Shown: positions 17,584 to 26,473 of the stretch, one piece after another | How positions within the stretch are numbered: the stretch's first letter is position 1 | Layout of the letters: every line of letters begins with the position of its first letter | Assembly (NCBI GenBank): GCA_937875035.1 | Contig: CALNCF010000328.1 | Span: 1 to 37,901 of the forward strand | Length of the DNA: 37,901 nt | DNA from: an uncultured Sphingobacteriaceae bacterium | GTDB lineage: Bacteria; Bacteroidota; Bacteroidia; Sphingobacteriales; Sphingobacteriaceae | Direction of reading: 5' to 3' | Program-made: the position numbers and the translations under genes | Notes under the pieces: model-generated | Databases searched by the model: none | Told to the model about the DNA's origin: nothing | The model's input: the letters and a program-made list of their open reading frames with translations, nothing else

Positions 17584-17613
17584 ATATGATCAGATTTCCC
17601 TTAGCGGAAATGC

Positions 17614-20148
17614 TTAATTAGGCAATTGCTTCGGCTGGGCTTTCGGGAGCTCGAGGTTGAGGGCGTTCTTCACCTTTTGCTTCATCAGCGCGATGTCGAT
17701 CACTTCCTGCATCTCCGATACATAGTGGAATTTCATATCTCTGATGTAATCGGCCTTGATCTCTTCAATGTCCTTACGGTTCTTCTCGCAGAGGATCACT
17801 TCCGAAATGTTGGCGCGCTTAGCCGCCAGGATCTTTTCCTTGATCCCTCCTACCGGCAATACCTTGCCTCTCAGGGTGATCTCACCCGTCATGGCCAGCT
17901 TCGGCTTTACCCTGCGCTGCGTAAAGGCAGAGGTCAGGGCGGTGAGCATGGTGATCCCTGCCGACGGGCCATCCTTCGGAACGGCTCCGGCCGGTACGTG
18001 CACATGCACATCCCACTGGTCGAACAGCTGGTAATCGATATTGAACTTCGCGGCATTTGCCCGCAGGGATGCCAGGGCAATCACGGCAGATTCCTTCATC
18101 ACATCGCCGAGGTTACCGGTCAGGGTAAGCTTGCCCTTACCGGGACTTAAGCTGGCTTCGATAAAGAGGATGTCGCCCCCGACCGATGTCCAGGCCAGGC
18201 CGGTCACCACACCAGCCGTATCGTTGTTCTGGTAAATATCCTTGTCGTATTCAGGCGCGCCGAGGATGCGTTCCACTTCCTTGCGGGATACGTTCTTGTC
18301 GTACGCTTCTTCCAGGGCTACATGCTTGGCCACACCCCTGATGAGGGTCGCGATCTTTTTTTCCAGTCCGCGCACACCCGATTCCCGGGTATAATCCTCG
18401 ATCACCTTTTCGATGATCTCCGGCTTTATGCTGATGTCTTTAGGCTTCAGCCCGTGCGCTTCGCGTTGCTTAGGGATGAGGTAGGTCTTCGCGATCTCTA
18501 CCTTTTCTTCAATAGTATAACCGTTCACCTCGATGATCTCCATCCGGTCGCGCAGGGCGGGATGGATCGAGCTGAGGGAGTTCGCAGTAGCGATGAACAT
18601 CACATTCGACAGGTCGAAATCCAGCTCTACATAATGATCGTAAAAGGCGTTGTTCTGTTCCGGGTCGAGCACTTCGAGCAGGGCTGAAGAGGGGTCGCCA
18701 CGGAAGTCGTTGCCTACCTTGTCGATCTCGTCGAGCACGAATACAGGATTCGCCGAGTTCGCCTTTTTCAGCGACTGGATGATGCGCCCGGGCATCGCCC
18801 CGATATAGGTCTTACGGTGCCCGCGGATATCCGCTTCATCGCGGATGCCTCCCAGCGCCATGCGTACGTATTTACGCCCCACTGCCTTGGCAATAGATTT
18901 CCCCAGAGAAGTTTTACCCACTCCCGGAGGGCCTACCAGGCAAAGGATCGGGGCTTTCATGTTGTGTTTCAGCTTGAGCACGGCCAGGTATTCGAGAATA
19001 CGGCTCTTCACTTTTTCCAGTCCGAAGTGATCCTTGTCCAATACCTTTTCGGCACGTTTCAGGTCGAAGTTATCCTGTGTGAACTCATTCCATGGAAGCT
19101 CGAGCAATAGCTCTACATAATTCATCACCACCGAATACTCGGCAGCAGCCGGGTTCATGCGCTGCATCTTATCCACTTCCTTGTTGAAGGCATCGTTCAC
19201 CTCCTTGCTCCACTTCTTGCTCTTGGCCTTCTCACGCAGGTTCTGGATCTCGAGGTCAGGATTGTCTCCACCCAGCTCTTCCTGGATGGTCTTCAACTGC
19301 TGATGCAGGAAATATTCACGCTGCTGGCGGTCAATGTCGACCCGCACTTTCGACTGGATCTGGTTCTTGAGCTCCAGCATCTGCAATTCGCGGGTGAGAT
19401 GCTCAAGCACGAGCTGCGCCCGCTGCTTGAGATCGGCCACTTCGAGCATACGCTGCTTTTCCGATACATCCGCATTCATGTTCGAGCAGATGAAATTGAT
19501 CAGGAAGGACGAGCTTTCTATATTCTTTAATGCAAAGGAAGCCTCCGAAGGGATGTTCGGCGACAACTGGATGATCTGGTTGGATAATTCGCGCAGGGAA
19601 GAGATCAGGGCAGTAAACTCCTTGTCTTTTTTCACCAGCGGGATCTCCGCGAAGGGGCTGATCCTTGCCTTGAAATAGGGCTCGGACTGGATCTGCTCTT
19701 CGAGGTTAAAGCGTTTCTTACCCTGGATGATCACGGTGGTATTGCCATCAGGCATTTGCAGCATCTTGATGATATAGGCTACGGTACCCACACGGTTCAG
19801 GTCTTCGAATACGGGGTCTTCGATAGACACATCGGTCTGTGCCACCACCCCGATGATCTTGTTGCCTTTATAGGCCTCACGGATCAGCTTAATGGATTTA
19901 TCGCGGCCTACGGTGATCGGAATGACCACACCCGGAAATAAAACGGTATTCCTTAACGGAAGAATTGACAAAACTTCAGGCATTTCTTCCGAATTCATGA
20001 CTTCCTCGTCTTCGGTTGTCAGTAGGGGAAAAAACTCTGTATCGTCGTTCATAAAGCTTGAATTCAATTGATTGATGTCAAACGGATCAAAAATGCTCAT
20101 ATCGGTCCCGGTTTCTAAAAAAGTCAAAATGTCATAAAAGCAACGCAT
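17614..20148 (-). CDS. lon: ATP-dependent Lon protease
   Basis: Lon degrades misfolded and regulatory proteins in the cytoplasm as a hexamer. The protein (844 residues from ATG 20148) has the LonN substrate domain (LSILPLRNTVLFPGVVIPI, about 60-78), a central coiled-coil part, an AAA+ domain with Walker A GPPGVGKT (406-413) and Walker B VFVLDEID (about 469-476), and the C-terminal protease domain with the Ser730-Lys773 dyad (PKDGPSAG and GGIKEKI). A second start, ATG 20100 (MSIFDPFDINQLN), looks more family-like and would give 828 residues. The gene is transcribed alone and ends at a strong terminator. The C-terminal tail KAQPKQLPN is ordinary. Confidence 0.97.
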   Translation of the reverse strand: MRCFYDILTFLETGTDMSIFDPFDINQLNSSFMNDDTEFFPLLTTEDEEVMNSEEMPEVLSILPLRNTVLFPGVVIPITVGRDKSIKLIREAYKGNKIIGVVAQTDVSIEDPVFEDLNRVGTVAYIIKMLQMPDGNTTVIIQGKKRFNLEEQIQSEPYFKARISPFAEIPLVKKDKEFTALISSLRELSNQIIQLSPNIPSEASFALKNIESSSFLINFICSNMNADVSEKQRMLEVADLKQRAQLVLEHLTRELQMLELKNQIQSKVRVDIDRQQREYFLHQQLKTIQEELGGDNPDLEIQNLREKAKSKKWSKEVNDAFNKEVDKMQRMNPAAAEYSVVMNYVELLLELPWNEFTQDNFDLKRAEKVLDKDHFGLEKVKSRILEYLAVLKLKHNMKAPILCLVGPPGVGKTSLGKSIAKAVGRKYVRMALGGIRDEADIRGHRKTYIGAMPGRIIQSLKKANSANPVFVLDEIDKVGNDFRGDPSSALLEVLDPEQNNAFYDHYVELDFDLSNVMFIATANSLSSIHPALRDRMEIIEVNGYTIEEKVEIAKTYLIPKQREAHGLKPKDISIKPEIIEKVIEDYTRESGVRGLEKKIATLIRGVAKHVALEEAYDKNVSRKEVERILGAPEYDKDIYQNNDTAGVVTGLAWTSVGGDILFIEASLSPGKGKLTLTGNLGDVMKESAVIALASLRANAAKFNIDYQLFDQWDVHVHVPAGAVPKDGPSAGITMLTALTSAFTQRRVKPKLAMTGEITLRGKVLPVGGIKEKILAAKRANISEVILCEKNRKDIEEIKADYIRDMKFHYVSEMQEVIDIALMKQKVKNALNLELPKAQPKQLPN

Positions 20149-20210
20149 TTAAGCGGCTTTATGGTATCAGCCATATATGTTTCAAGCGCTGTGCCAAAAG
20201 AAAAGCGGGG

Positions 20211-20699
20211 TTACCAGCGAACCTGCTGCGCGGGACTTCCGGCACGGAAAACGAGGGTCTGGCGCCGGGTATCGTCGATCACATTCACCAGGTTCACCTG
20301 GGTATCGAACTGTTCTGTGAGGCATAGCTGGGAGATCCGGGCCTGGTGCAAGCCCTCGGGAAAGGATGCCTCCAGATAGATCACGGCCATGTCTTTCTGT
20401 AATTCCACCCCGACCATATGCAGGCTCCGGGCCTTGTTTTTCGCATTGCTAAGCCTAAAATACTGCTCCAGGTATTTCAGCGATACGGCTTCGATATCCT
20501 TGTCGTCCATCCGTATCTTTTTGCCCGTAAAATTACTCAACGCACTTTCCCAGTCGTCCCAGAATACCCGCATCATAATCTCAGCCGACTTTGTCTGCAG
20601 GTTGTATTCCAGTTGGGTAATGGATGTATAGAATTTGTGCGAACGCCCGGCGGGAAGAAAGGCTAAAAAACATACGATCAGGAGCAGCAGCTTTTTCAT
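20211..20699 (-). CDS. DUF6702 family protein (exported)
   Basis: A 162-residue protein with a signal peptide (MKKLLLLIVCFLAFLPAGRS, cut before HK). The mature start HKFYTSITQLEYN, the segment MMRVFWDDWESAL and the ending typical of small envelope proteins fit DUF6702, a family of unknown function in Bacteroidota. It is the last gene of an apparent operon with an M1 metallopeptidase (12-base gap) and a HupE/UreJ-like membrane protein. This same trio suggests a shared role at the envelope, possibly in metal handling, but the sequence does not show it directly. Confidence 0.8.
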   Translation of the reverse strand: MKKLLLLIVCFLAFLPAGRSHKFYTSITQLEYNLQTKSAEIMMRVFWDDWESALSNFTGKKIRMDDKDIEAVSLKYLEQYFRLSNAKNKARSLHMVGVELQKDMAVIYLEASFPEGLHQARISQLCLTEQFDTQVNLVNVIDDTRRQTLVFRAGSPAQQVRW

Positions 20700-20711
20700 G
20701 GATCCGTGTTT

Positions 20712-23018
20712 CTATAATTTACCCTCTTTCTTCAGCTGCATGAGGTTCGGCTCACGCTGCCGCTGATCCTTGTACAGCTGGAACTGCGAGCTTAGCGGCT
20801 TTGGCGGGAAGCTGTTGTTCTTCAGGTTGATGTCGGCTGTTTCCTGGAAGGGATCGATGGTGAACTGCTTCACTGTTTTTTCTGTGATGATGAGCTTGGA
20901 AACCTTCACATTATTCTTCCGCCAGATCTCTGCCGGTATACGCATCAGCTCTTTCTGCCCGTCGGTAAATTCCATTTCAACAATCACCGGCATGATCAGC
21001 CCGCCTACGTTCTCCAGGTCGAGGATATAATAATTCATGCCCGGCTCCAGTATCTTTTTCTCCGCAGAGGAAAGCTGCCCGTAATAGCTCTTGTACTTTT
21101 CCTTATCGTAAGCTGTTACGTCGGAAGCATCGTATTCATTATAGAAATCGTTCAGCTCCGGGTAGGTATCCACCCGGTAATTCTTAATGGAGGTTTTGTT
21201 ACGCTGTTCGGAGAGGGAAAGGGCTTCTTTGCTCTTCGCTTCCCGTTTCCGCGCCTTCTCGATCTCGGGGTTGCCCGAATCGGCGGTATAGAGCGTTACA
21301 TTGGTTAAGGCAATATCGCAGGGATCCGTCCCGTAGAACCAGCCCCTCCAGAACCAGTCGAGGTCTACGCCCGAGGCATCTTCCATCGTGCGGAAGAAGT
21401 CGGCAGGCTGCGGGTGCTTAAAAGCCCAGCGCTCCGCATATTGCTTAAAGGCATAATCGAAGAGCTCGCGCCCCATCACCGTTTCGCGCAGGATATTCAG
21501 CGCGGTCGCGGGCTTGCCATAGGCATTGTTGCCGAACTGGAGGATGGATTCGGAATTGGTCATGATGGGTTCGAGCATGGCCTTATCTCCGGCCATGTAA
21601 TTTACAATATTGCGGGGCTCTCCGCGCGTGGAAGGGTAGTTCTCTTCCCACTCCTGCTCGGTGAGGTACTGGCAGAAGGTATTCAGCCCTTCATCCATCC
21701 AGCTCCACTGGCGCTCGTCGGAGTTGATGATCATAGGGAAAAAATTATGCCCTACTTCATGAATGATCACGGTGATCAGTCCATACTTGGTGCGCTGGGA
21801 ATAGGTGCCGTCCTTTTCGGGGCGGGCGCCGTTAAAGCTGATCATCGGGTATTCCATGCCGCCCACCGGACCATTCACCGATTGTGCTACCGGGTAGGGA
21901 TAATTCACCGTATAGCGGGAATAGGTAATGAGTGTCTGGGCAATGGCATGGGTGGAATACTTGGCCCATAGCGGGTTCGCTTCCTTAGGGTAGAACGACA
22001 TGGCCATCACGTCCTGGTTTCCTACCCGCACATTCATCGCATCCCAGATATATTTACGGGAAGCAGCCCAGGCAAAATCACGTACATTTTCGGCATGGAA
22101 GATCCAGGTCCGTTTGGCAGCTGAGCGGCTGCTCTCGTTCTTCTTAGCTTCATCAGGAGTGATGATGAATACCGGCTTATCGGCTTTCTTCGCCTGGTCG
22201 AGACGGGAACGCTGTGCCGCGCTCAGCACCTCTCCGGGGTTTTGCAGCAAACCGGTAGCTGCTACCTGCATGTCCGCAGGCAGGGTGATCTTCACCTTAT
22301 AATCTCCAAATTCCAGGGCGAACTCTCCGCTGCCCAGGAACTGCTTGTTCTGCCATCCGTTCACATCATCATATACGCAAAGGCGGGGAAACCATTGCGC
22401 CATTTCGTAGATGTAATTCTTATCTTCTGCAAAATATTCGTAGCCACAACGGCCGCCATTGGTTTTGGAATTGTTGATGAGGTTATTCCAGTCGACCCGG
22501 AACACGAAAGACTGCCCGGGCTTTAAAGGCTGCGGCAGGTCGACGCGCATCATGGTGTTGTTGATGGTATATTTCAGGTCGGCGCCGGAAGCTTCTTTTA
22601 CCAGGGTGATCTGGTAGCCGCCCTGGAACCGGTTGCGCTGTAAATTATTAAAGGCATCGAAGCTGAGGTTATCGATCTTATCCCGGGTTTCCGTGAGATA
22701 GGTCATGGAGTTGGGCTTGAAGATATTCTGATCGAGCTGCAGCCAGAGGTACGTAAGTGCGTCGGGCGAATTGTTATAGTATGTGATCTGCTCACTGCCG
22801 TTCACACTTTGCTTTTCATCATTCAGCTCTATACTGATCTCGTAATCGACCTTTTGCTGCCAGTACTGGTGCCCTGGAGCGCCGGATCCGGTACGGTAGG
22901 TATTCGGGGTCGGCCAAAGCTCATCCATCTGGTGGAACTTGCTTTTGTTATAGCTCTCCTGGGCAAAGATGGTAAGGCCCGGCAGACAAATGCAGAGCAG
23001 GAAAATAATTTTTTTCAT
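20712..23018 (-). CDS. M1-family metallopeptidase (exported)
   Basis: A 768-residue zinc aminopeptidase-like enzyme. The signal peptide is MKKIIFLLCICLPGLTIFAQ. The N-terminal beta-domain (residues about 50-270) carries INNTMMRVDLPQPLKPGQSF and PADMQVAATG. The catalytic domain has the zinc motif HEVGH (residues about 419-423) and the third zinc ligand Glu in WMDEGLNTF, with the NGPVGGMEYPMISFNG block before it, standing for the GxMEN exopeptidase motif (here GGMEYP). The Met-Glu-Tyr variant is common in the Bacteroidota members. The protein is probably periplasmic or surface-exposed. A -7-like box TACCTTTA at 23042-23049 (minus) may give it its own promoter. It lies between HupE and DUF6702 genes. 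Confidence 0.93.
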   Translation of the reverse strand: MKKIIFLLCICLPGLTIFAQESYNKSKFHQMDELWPTPNTYRTGSGAPGHQYWQQKVDYEISIELNDEKQSVNGSEQITYYNNSPDALTYLWLQLDQNIFKPNSMTYLTETRDKIDNLSFDAFNNLQRNRFQGGYQITLVKEASGADLKYTINNTMMRVDLPQPLKPGQSFVFRVDWNNLINNSKTNGGRCGYEYFAEDKNYIYEMAQWFPRLCVYDDVNGWQNKQFLGSGEFALEFGDYKVKITLPADMQVAATGLLQNPGEVLSAAQRSRLDQAKKADKPVFIITPDEAKKNESSRSAAKRTWIFHAENVRDFAWAASRKYIWDAMNVRVGNQDVMAMSFYPKEANPLWAKYSTHAIAQTLITYSRYTVNYPYPVAQSVNGPVGGMEYPMISFNGARPEKDGTYSQRTKYGLITVIIHEVGHNFFPMIINSDERQWSWMDEGLNTFCQYLTEQEWEENYPSTRGEPRNIVNYMAGDKAMLEPIMTNSESILQFGNNAYGKPATALNILRETVMGRELFDYAFKQYAERWAFKHPQPADFFRTMEDASGVDLDWFWRGWFYGTDPCDIALTNVTLYTADSGNPEIEKARKREAKSKEALSLSEQRNKTSIKNYRVDTYPELNDFYNEYDASDVTAYDKEKYKSYYGQLSSAEKKILEPGMNYYILDLENVGGLIMPVIVEMEFTDGQKELMRIPAEIWRKNNVKVSKLIITEKTVKQFTIDPFQETADINLKNNSFPPKPLSSQFQLYKDQRQREPNLMQLKKEGKL

Positions 23019-23041
23019 TATAAAAATCAGGACAATACCGT

Positions 23042-23049
23042 TAAAGGTA
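23042..23049 (-). promoter_or_regulatory. Putative -7 box of the M1 peptidase gene
   Basis: TACCTTTA on the minus strand, 23 bases before the ATG at 23018, in the 54-base gap behind the HupE gene. It differs from TAnnTTTG in the final base only, as the yjdM and helicase boxes do. Confidence 0.35.
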
Positions 23050-23072
23050 AAAACTCAGTGTGATAAAAAGAA

Positions 23073-23648
23073 CTATCTGAAGATATTCCGCTCGTACAGC
23101 CAGTACAGCGCGCAGATCAGCACCGGTACAGAAAGCAGGTAGTTCACCTGCCGCGCATTTAGCCGGGTGTATTTATTCAGGATAAAGATGAGGCCGATAA
23201 CCATACTCACGATGATCACCTGTCCTGCTTCCAGCCCGATATTAAAGGGCAGCAGGGTGCTCCATACATCGAACTCCATGCCTGTGAACAATTCTTTCAG
23301 GAGGCGTGAGAAGCCCATGCCGTGGATCAGCCCGAACATCCCGGATATGATCACCCGGTAACGATCGAGGCTGCGGAAGAAGAGGTTTTCGGCAGCGGTA
23401 AAAAAGATGGAAAAGGCAATGAGGAATTCCACGAGACCCGCATCTATATTCACCATGTCGAGCGCACAAAGCGCAAGAGTCACCGAATGCGCAATGGTGA
23501 AGGAGGTAATGATCCATAGCACCCGCTTCCAGTCCTTATAGCTGTAAATGGCACAGATGGCAAGCAGGAACAGCACATGATCCAGACCCTGCGGGTCAAG
23601 GATGTGTGTAAAGCCCTGTTCAAGAAAAACTAAAAAACGTTCGGTCAT
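23073..23648 (-). CDS. HupE/UreJ-family membrane protein
   Basis: A 191-residue inner-membrane protein with about six membrane helices. The signature is GFTHILDPQGLDHVLFLLAI near the N terminus, with His15 and His24 in positions typical of HupE/UreJ, and GLIHGMGFS in the middle, followed by PFNIGLEAGQV. In other bacteria HupE and UreJ members are nickel or metal permeases, but the Bacteroidota forms next to M1 peptidases have no known substrate. The start ATG lies only four bases after the T-run of the M4 gene terminator, so its promoter must lie in or upstream of that terminator. Confidence 0.87.
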   Translation of the reverse strand: MTERFLVFLEQGFTHILDPQGLDHVLFLLAICAIYSYKDWKRVLWIITSFTIAHSVTLALCALDMVNIDAGLVEFLIAFSIFFTAAENLFFRSLDRYRVIISGMFGLIHGMGFSRLLKELFTGMEFDVWSTLLPFNIGLEAGQVIIVSMVIGLIFILNKYTRLNARQVNYLLSVPVLICALYWLYERNIFR

Positions 23649-23652
23649 ACCA

Positions 23653-23688
23653 TAAAAAAGCCTGCCTCCTTCCGGAAGCAGGCTTCAT
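23653..23688 (-). terminator. Terminator of the M4 protease gene, abutting the HupE start
   Basis: On the minus strand AAGCCTGC (8 bases) pairs with GCAGGCTT across a TTCCGGAAGGAG-like loop (plus strand 23658-23665 and 23678-23685), followed by TTTTTTATG. The T-run runs straight into the bases preceding the HupE ATG at 23648. Confidence 0.82.
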
Positions 23689-23701
23689 TCAGATCAGTTA
23701 A

Positions 23702-26344
23702 TTATTCTTTTACTAATTTCTGTACAGATTCCTGTCCGTCGGCCTGTACTTTCACCGCATACAATCCTTTCGGAAGCGATGATACATCGAGCGATTCTCC
23801 GTTCACCAGGTCTTTCGTTAATACTACTCTTCCCATCACATCCATCACCGAAACACGGAAAGCAGAAACCGTTGCTACTTTAAAGCTTACGGTGTGCTGC
23901 GCCGGATTCGGGAACAGGCTGAACAAGGTTTGTTTCTGTGTGTTCACTCCCACAAAGTTGTTGGTTACGTACACCACGTAATCTTCGATCTGCCCGTTCT
24001 TTACCGGAGAGCAGGGATCAGAAGGCGTATTACCCGATGCACGTGATGAAACCCCACGCATACGCAAAGGCTGGTCGAGCACGGCATCCGCAGGAGCGGT
24101 AATCGTGCCCGCGTGTGTTCCCTTTAAGCCGTCGGTGCTGAAGGCCAGCTCGTTCGAGGTAAAGAAGCCGTCGTTATTGTAATCGATCCATACGCGGGAA
24201 TACTGCGCAACGGACGTATTGGTTGTAATAGTGATCGGATAAGGCTTGGACGGGTTGATGTACGCGCGCGCGCAGGTAAAATCCTGGTAACCGTCTTCAA
24301 AGCCAGAGCCCAGCGATGACTGATCGATCGCGCCGAACTGCACACGGAGGATACCCACTACTCCCTGCGGAACTGTAGTGCTTGCCGCGCAAGATGTGCT
24401 CTTAGGCTGCTCATTATAGATATTAATGATATTAGTACGTACCAGGGTATCCGAGCCGCTTGCGTTCTTGGTGATGAGCGTTACAGTGTACATACCTGTA
24501 TTGGCATAGGCATGTGTCGGGTTCATGGCATTCGAGGTGGCGCCATCTCCGAAATCCCATGAATAGCTTCTTGCGTTGCCGCTCTGGCTCACAAAACGAA
24601 CAACCTTATTTGGCTGGCATACGAAATTATCTATATAGAAATCGCTTATCGGCAGCATTGAGTACGGACGACCCACTCCTACCGCGTGCCATGCATTCTG
24701 TACGGCTTCATTTTCAGGTGATAATTCTCCGTATAGTTCGATCGCCGATTCGATCGAGAAGAAACGCGCATCCTTATAGTTCGAGTTCGGGGTAAGGTAT
24801 TCGCTCAGGTTACGGTAAGCGATCTCAGCCGCTTTGTCGATACCGATACCAGTCACCTGGTACGATTCGCCAAGATCATTTGTTCCCGATCCGCCCACGC
24901 TCAGCAGGTAGAACCAGAAGTTCTGCACACCGCTGTTGTTATGTACGCCGCAGTAATCGTTATTCTGATCCGGCACACAGCCGTCTGTCTTTGTCCAGTT
25001 CATCCCGCCATAGGTATCCGGGTTACCGAAGGCATTCGGATCAGCCATGTCGCGCAGGCGGAAATTTCCAACCCCTACTTCCCATGAAGGGTTATTCAGC
25101 TTGCTGAATTCGATCGCGGTACCAAAGATGTCGCTGAACGATTCGTTCAGTGCCCCCGATTCGCTCCTGTAAGTAAGTCCTGCGGTGTATTGGGTTACGG
25201 CATGTGTAAACTCATGGCCCACCACATCGACAGAGGTTAAAGGCTGCCCGTTACCATCGCCGAACACGGTATAGCTTCCGTTCCAGAACGCGTTGAAATA
25301 ATTGACATCGTAGTGGAGGTACATCAGCATCTTAGATCCATTATCGTCGAAGCTGCTCCGGCTGAACTTATCCCAGTAGTAATCGAAGGTTGCCTCAGCG
25401 CCGAGATAAGCGTCGGTAGCTGCTTCATCCCGCTGTGGGTTCACATTATTCCAGATATTGTCGGTATCTGTAAAGCTGGTCGAGTTGAACTCATCCTGCC
25501 GCTTACAGTTACGCGCTTCGATCGCGATGCCCAATCCCCTGCGGTCGTTCTGGCGAAGCACATAATTCGCCGGGGCCACGCTGTCTGTGGTAATGCTGTG
25601 CGTGCCATGGTATTTCGTTACGGCAGTTCCCGGTACATCGGTCGCACAGATCTTACCGATCTTTTCGATCAGGGCGCCTGTTTGCGCATCGGTGTATACA
25701 TCCCAGCGGTCTTCTTTCGGAAGACTGGCATAAATGTCTGTTCTGTAAGCATATTTAAAAACGGTCTGGCCTTCTGCCTGAACAGGCATTACCACCAGCT
25801 GAGTGGTCGGCTCGAAAGAAAAGTCCTCATTGCCCAGGTGCTTTTTCAGCATTGCTTCACCAGCTTTGTTCTCCCATTTATATTGCTGCGCGCCTACATG
25901 CTTTTTAGCCCATGCAATAGCATCGGCCGGCGACATGGTCGCGGTATTGATCACGCGCATTTCCGAATGGATATCGCCATTCAGGGAAACGATTCTCCCG
26001 TCCTTTTCATGTACGTTGAGGATTGCCCATTCTACAGGAACCCCGTTATAGGTCTGCTGGTAACGGTGCTTGACCATGCCCAGCACATCCGGCTTATTGG
26101 TCGAAAGCAGGCTGACCGATTCATTGTCTGCCATTTTCATGTTCAGGCGTAACCAGGTAGCAAGATCCTGTACCTGAGGCTGCTGCTCTGTTCTGAATTG
26201 TACATAGGCAGGTGTATTGGTACGTTCATTATAGTATACTGTACGGGCCGCGTTCACTTTTTCGGCAGCGGCTGTTCCCCGGTATGACTGGGCAAAAACA
26301 CCAATAGGTAACCCTATGATTATCAGGGTAAATAGTTTTTTCAT
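23702..26344 (-). CDS. M4-family (thermolysin-like) metalloprotease with PKD, GEVED and T9SS sorting domains
   Basis: An 880-residue secreted zinc protease. After the signal peptide (MKKLFTLIIIGLPIGVFAQ) come FTP/PepSY-type propeptide domains (about 50-230; SLNGDIHSEMRV is a typical block). The M4 catalytic domain follows, with HEFTH at about 376-380 and the third ligand in GALNESFSDIFG. Next are a PKD domain (YSWDFGDGATSNAMNPTHAY, about 590-650), a GEVED domain (SRVWIDYNNDGFFTSNELAF, ending GQIEDYVVYV) and a C-terminal T9SS sorting domain (FSLFPNPAQHTVSFKV ... GLYAVKVQADGQ). It should cross the outer membrane through T9SS and be anchored or released. PorQ in this window belongs to that machinery. 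It is a single-gene unit with its own terminator. Confidence 0.95.
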   Translation of the reverse strand: MKKLFTLIIIGLPIGVFAQSYRGTAAAEKVNAARTVYYNERTNTPAYVQFRTEQQPQVQDLATWLRLNMKMADNESVSLLSTNKPDVLGMVKHRYQQTYNGVPVEWAILNVHEKDGRIVSLNGDIHSEMRVINTATMSPADAIAWAKKHVGAQQYKWENKAGEAMLKKHLGNEDFSFEPTTQLVVMPVQAEGQTVFKYAYRTDIYASLPKEDRWDVYTDAQTGALIEKIGKICATDVPGTAVTKYHGTHSITTDSVAPANYVLRQNDRRGLGIAIEARNCKRQDEFNSTSFTDTDNIWNNVNPQRDEAATDAYLGAEATFDYYWDKFSRSSFDDNGSKMLMYLHYDVNYFNAFWNGSYTVFGDGNGQPLTSVDVVGHEFTHAVTQYTAGLTYRSESGALNESFSDIFGTAIEFSKLNNPSWEVGVGNFRLRDMADPNAFGNPDTYGGMNWTKTDGCVPDQNNDYCGVHNNSGVQNFWFYLLSVGGSGTNDLGESYQVTGIGIDKAAEIAYRNLSEYLTPNSNYKDARFFSIESAIELYGELSPENEAVQNAWHAVGVGRPYSMLPISDFYIDNFVCQPNKVVRFVSQSGNARSYSWDFGDGATSNAMNPTHAYANTGMYTVTLITKNASGSDTLVRTNIINIYNEQPKSTSCAASTTVPQGVVGILRVQFGAIDQSSLGSGFEDGYQDFTCARAYINPSKPYPITITTNTSVAQYSRVWIDYNNDGFFTSNELAFSTDGLKGTHAGTITAPADAVLDQPLRMRGVSSRASGNTPSDPCSPVKNGQIEDYVVYVTNNFVGVNTQKQTLFSLFPNPAQHTVSFKVATVSAFRVSVMDVMGRVVLTKDLVNGESLDVSSLPKGLYAVKVQADGQESVQKLVKE

Positions 26345-26426
26345 ATAGCTATTGAGAAAATAATAAAATGCAATTTAATTAAACTTTGAGATTTACAACA
26401 ATCTTCTTTGAGCCCATATAAGCGAA

Positions 26427-26449
26427 AATGGGGCCATAATGGCCCCATT
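26427..26449 (-). terminator. Terminator hairpin downstream of clpB
   Basis: Perfect 9-base inverted repeat AATGGGGCC / GGCCCCATT (26427-26435 and 26441-26449) with a 5-base loop, followed on the minus strand by TTTTCGCTT. It lies 24 bases beyond the clpB stop, ahead of the M4 gene. Confidence 0.8.
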
Positions 26450-26473
26450 CCGTACTATAACCCTATTTATTAT

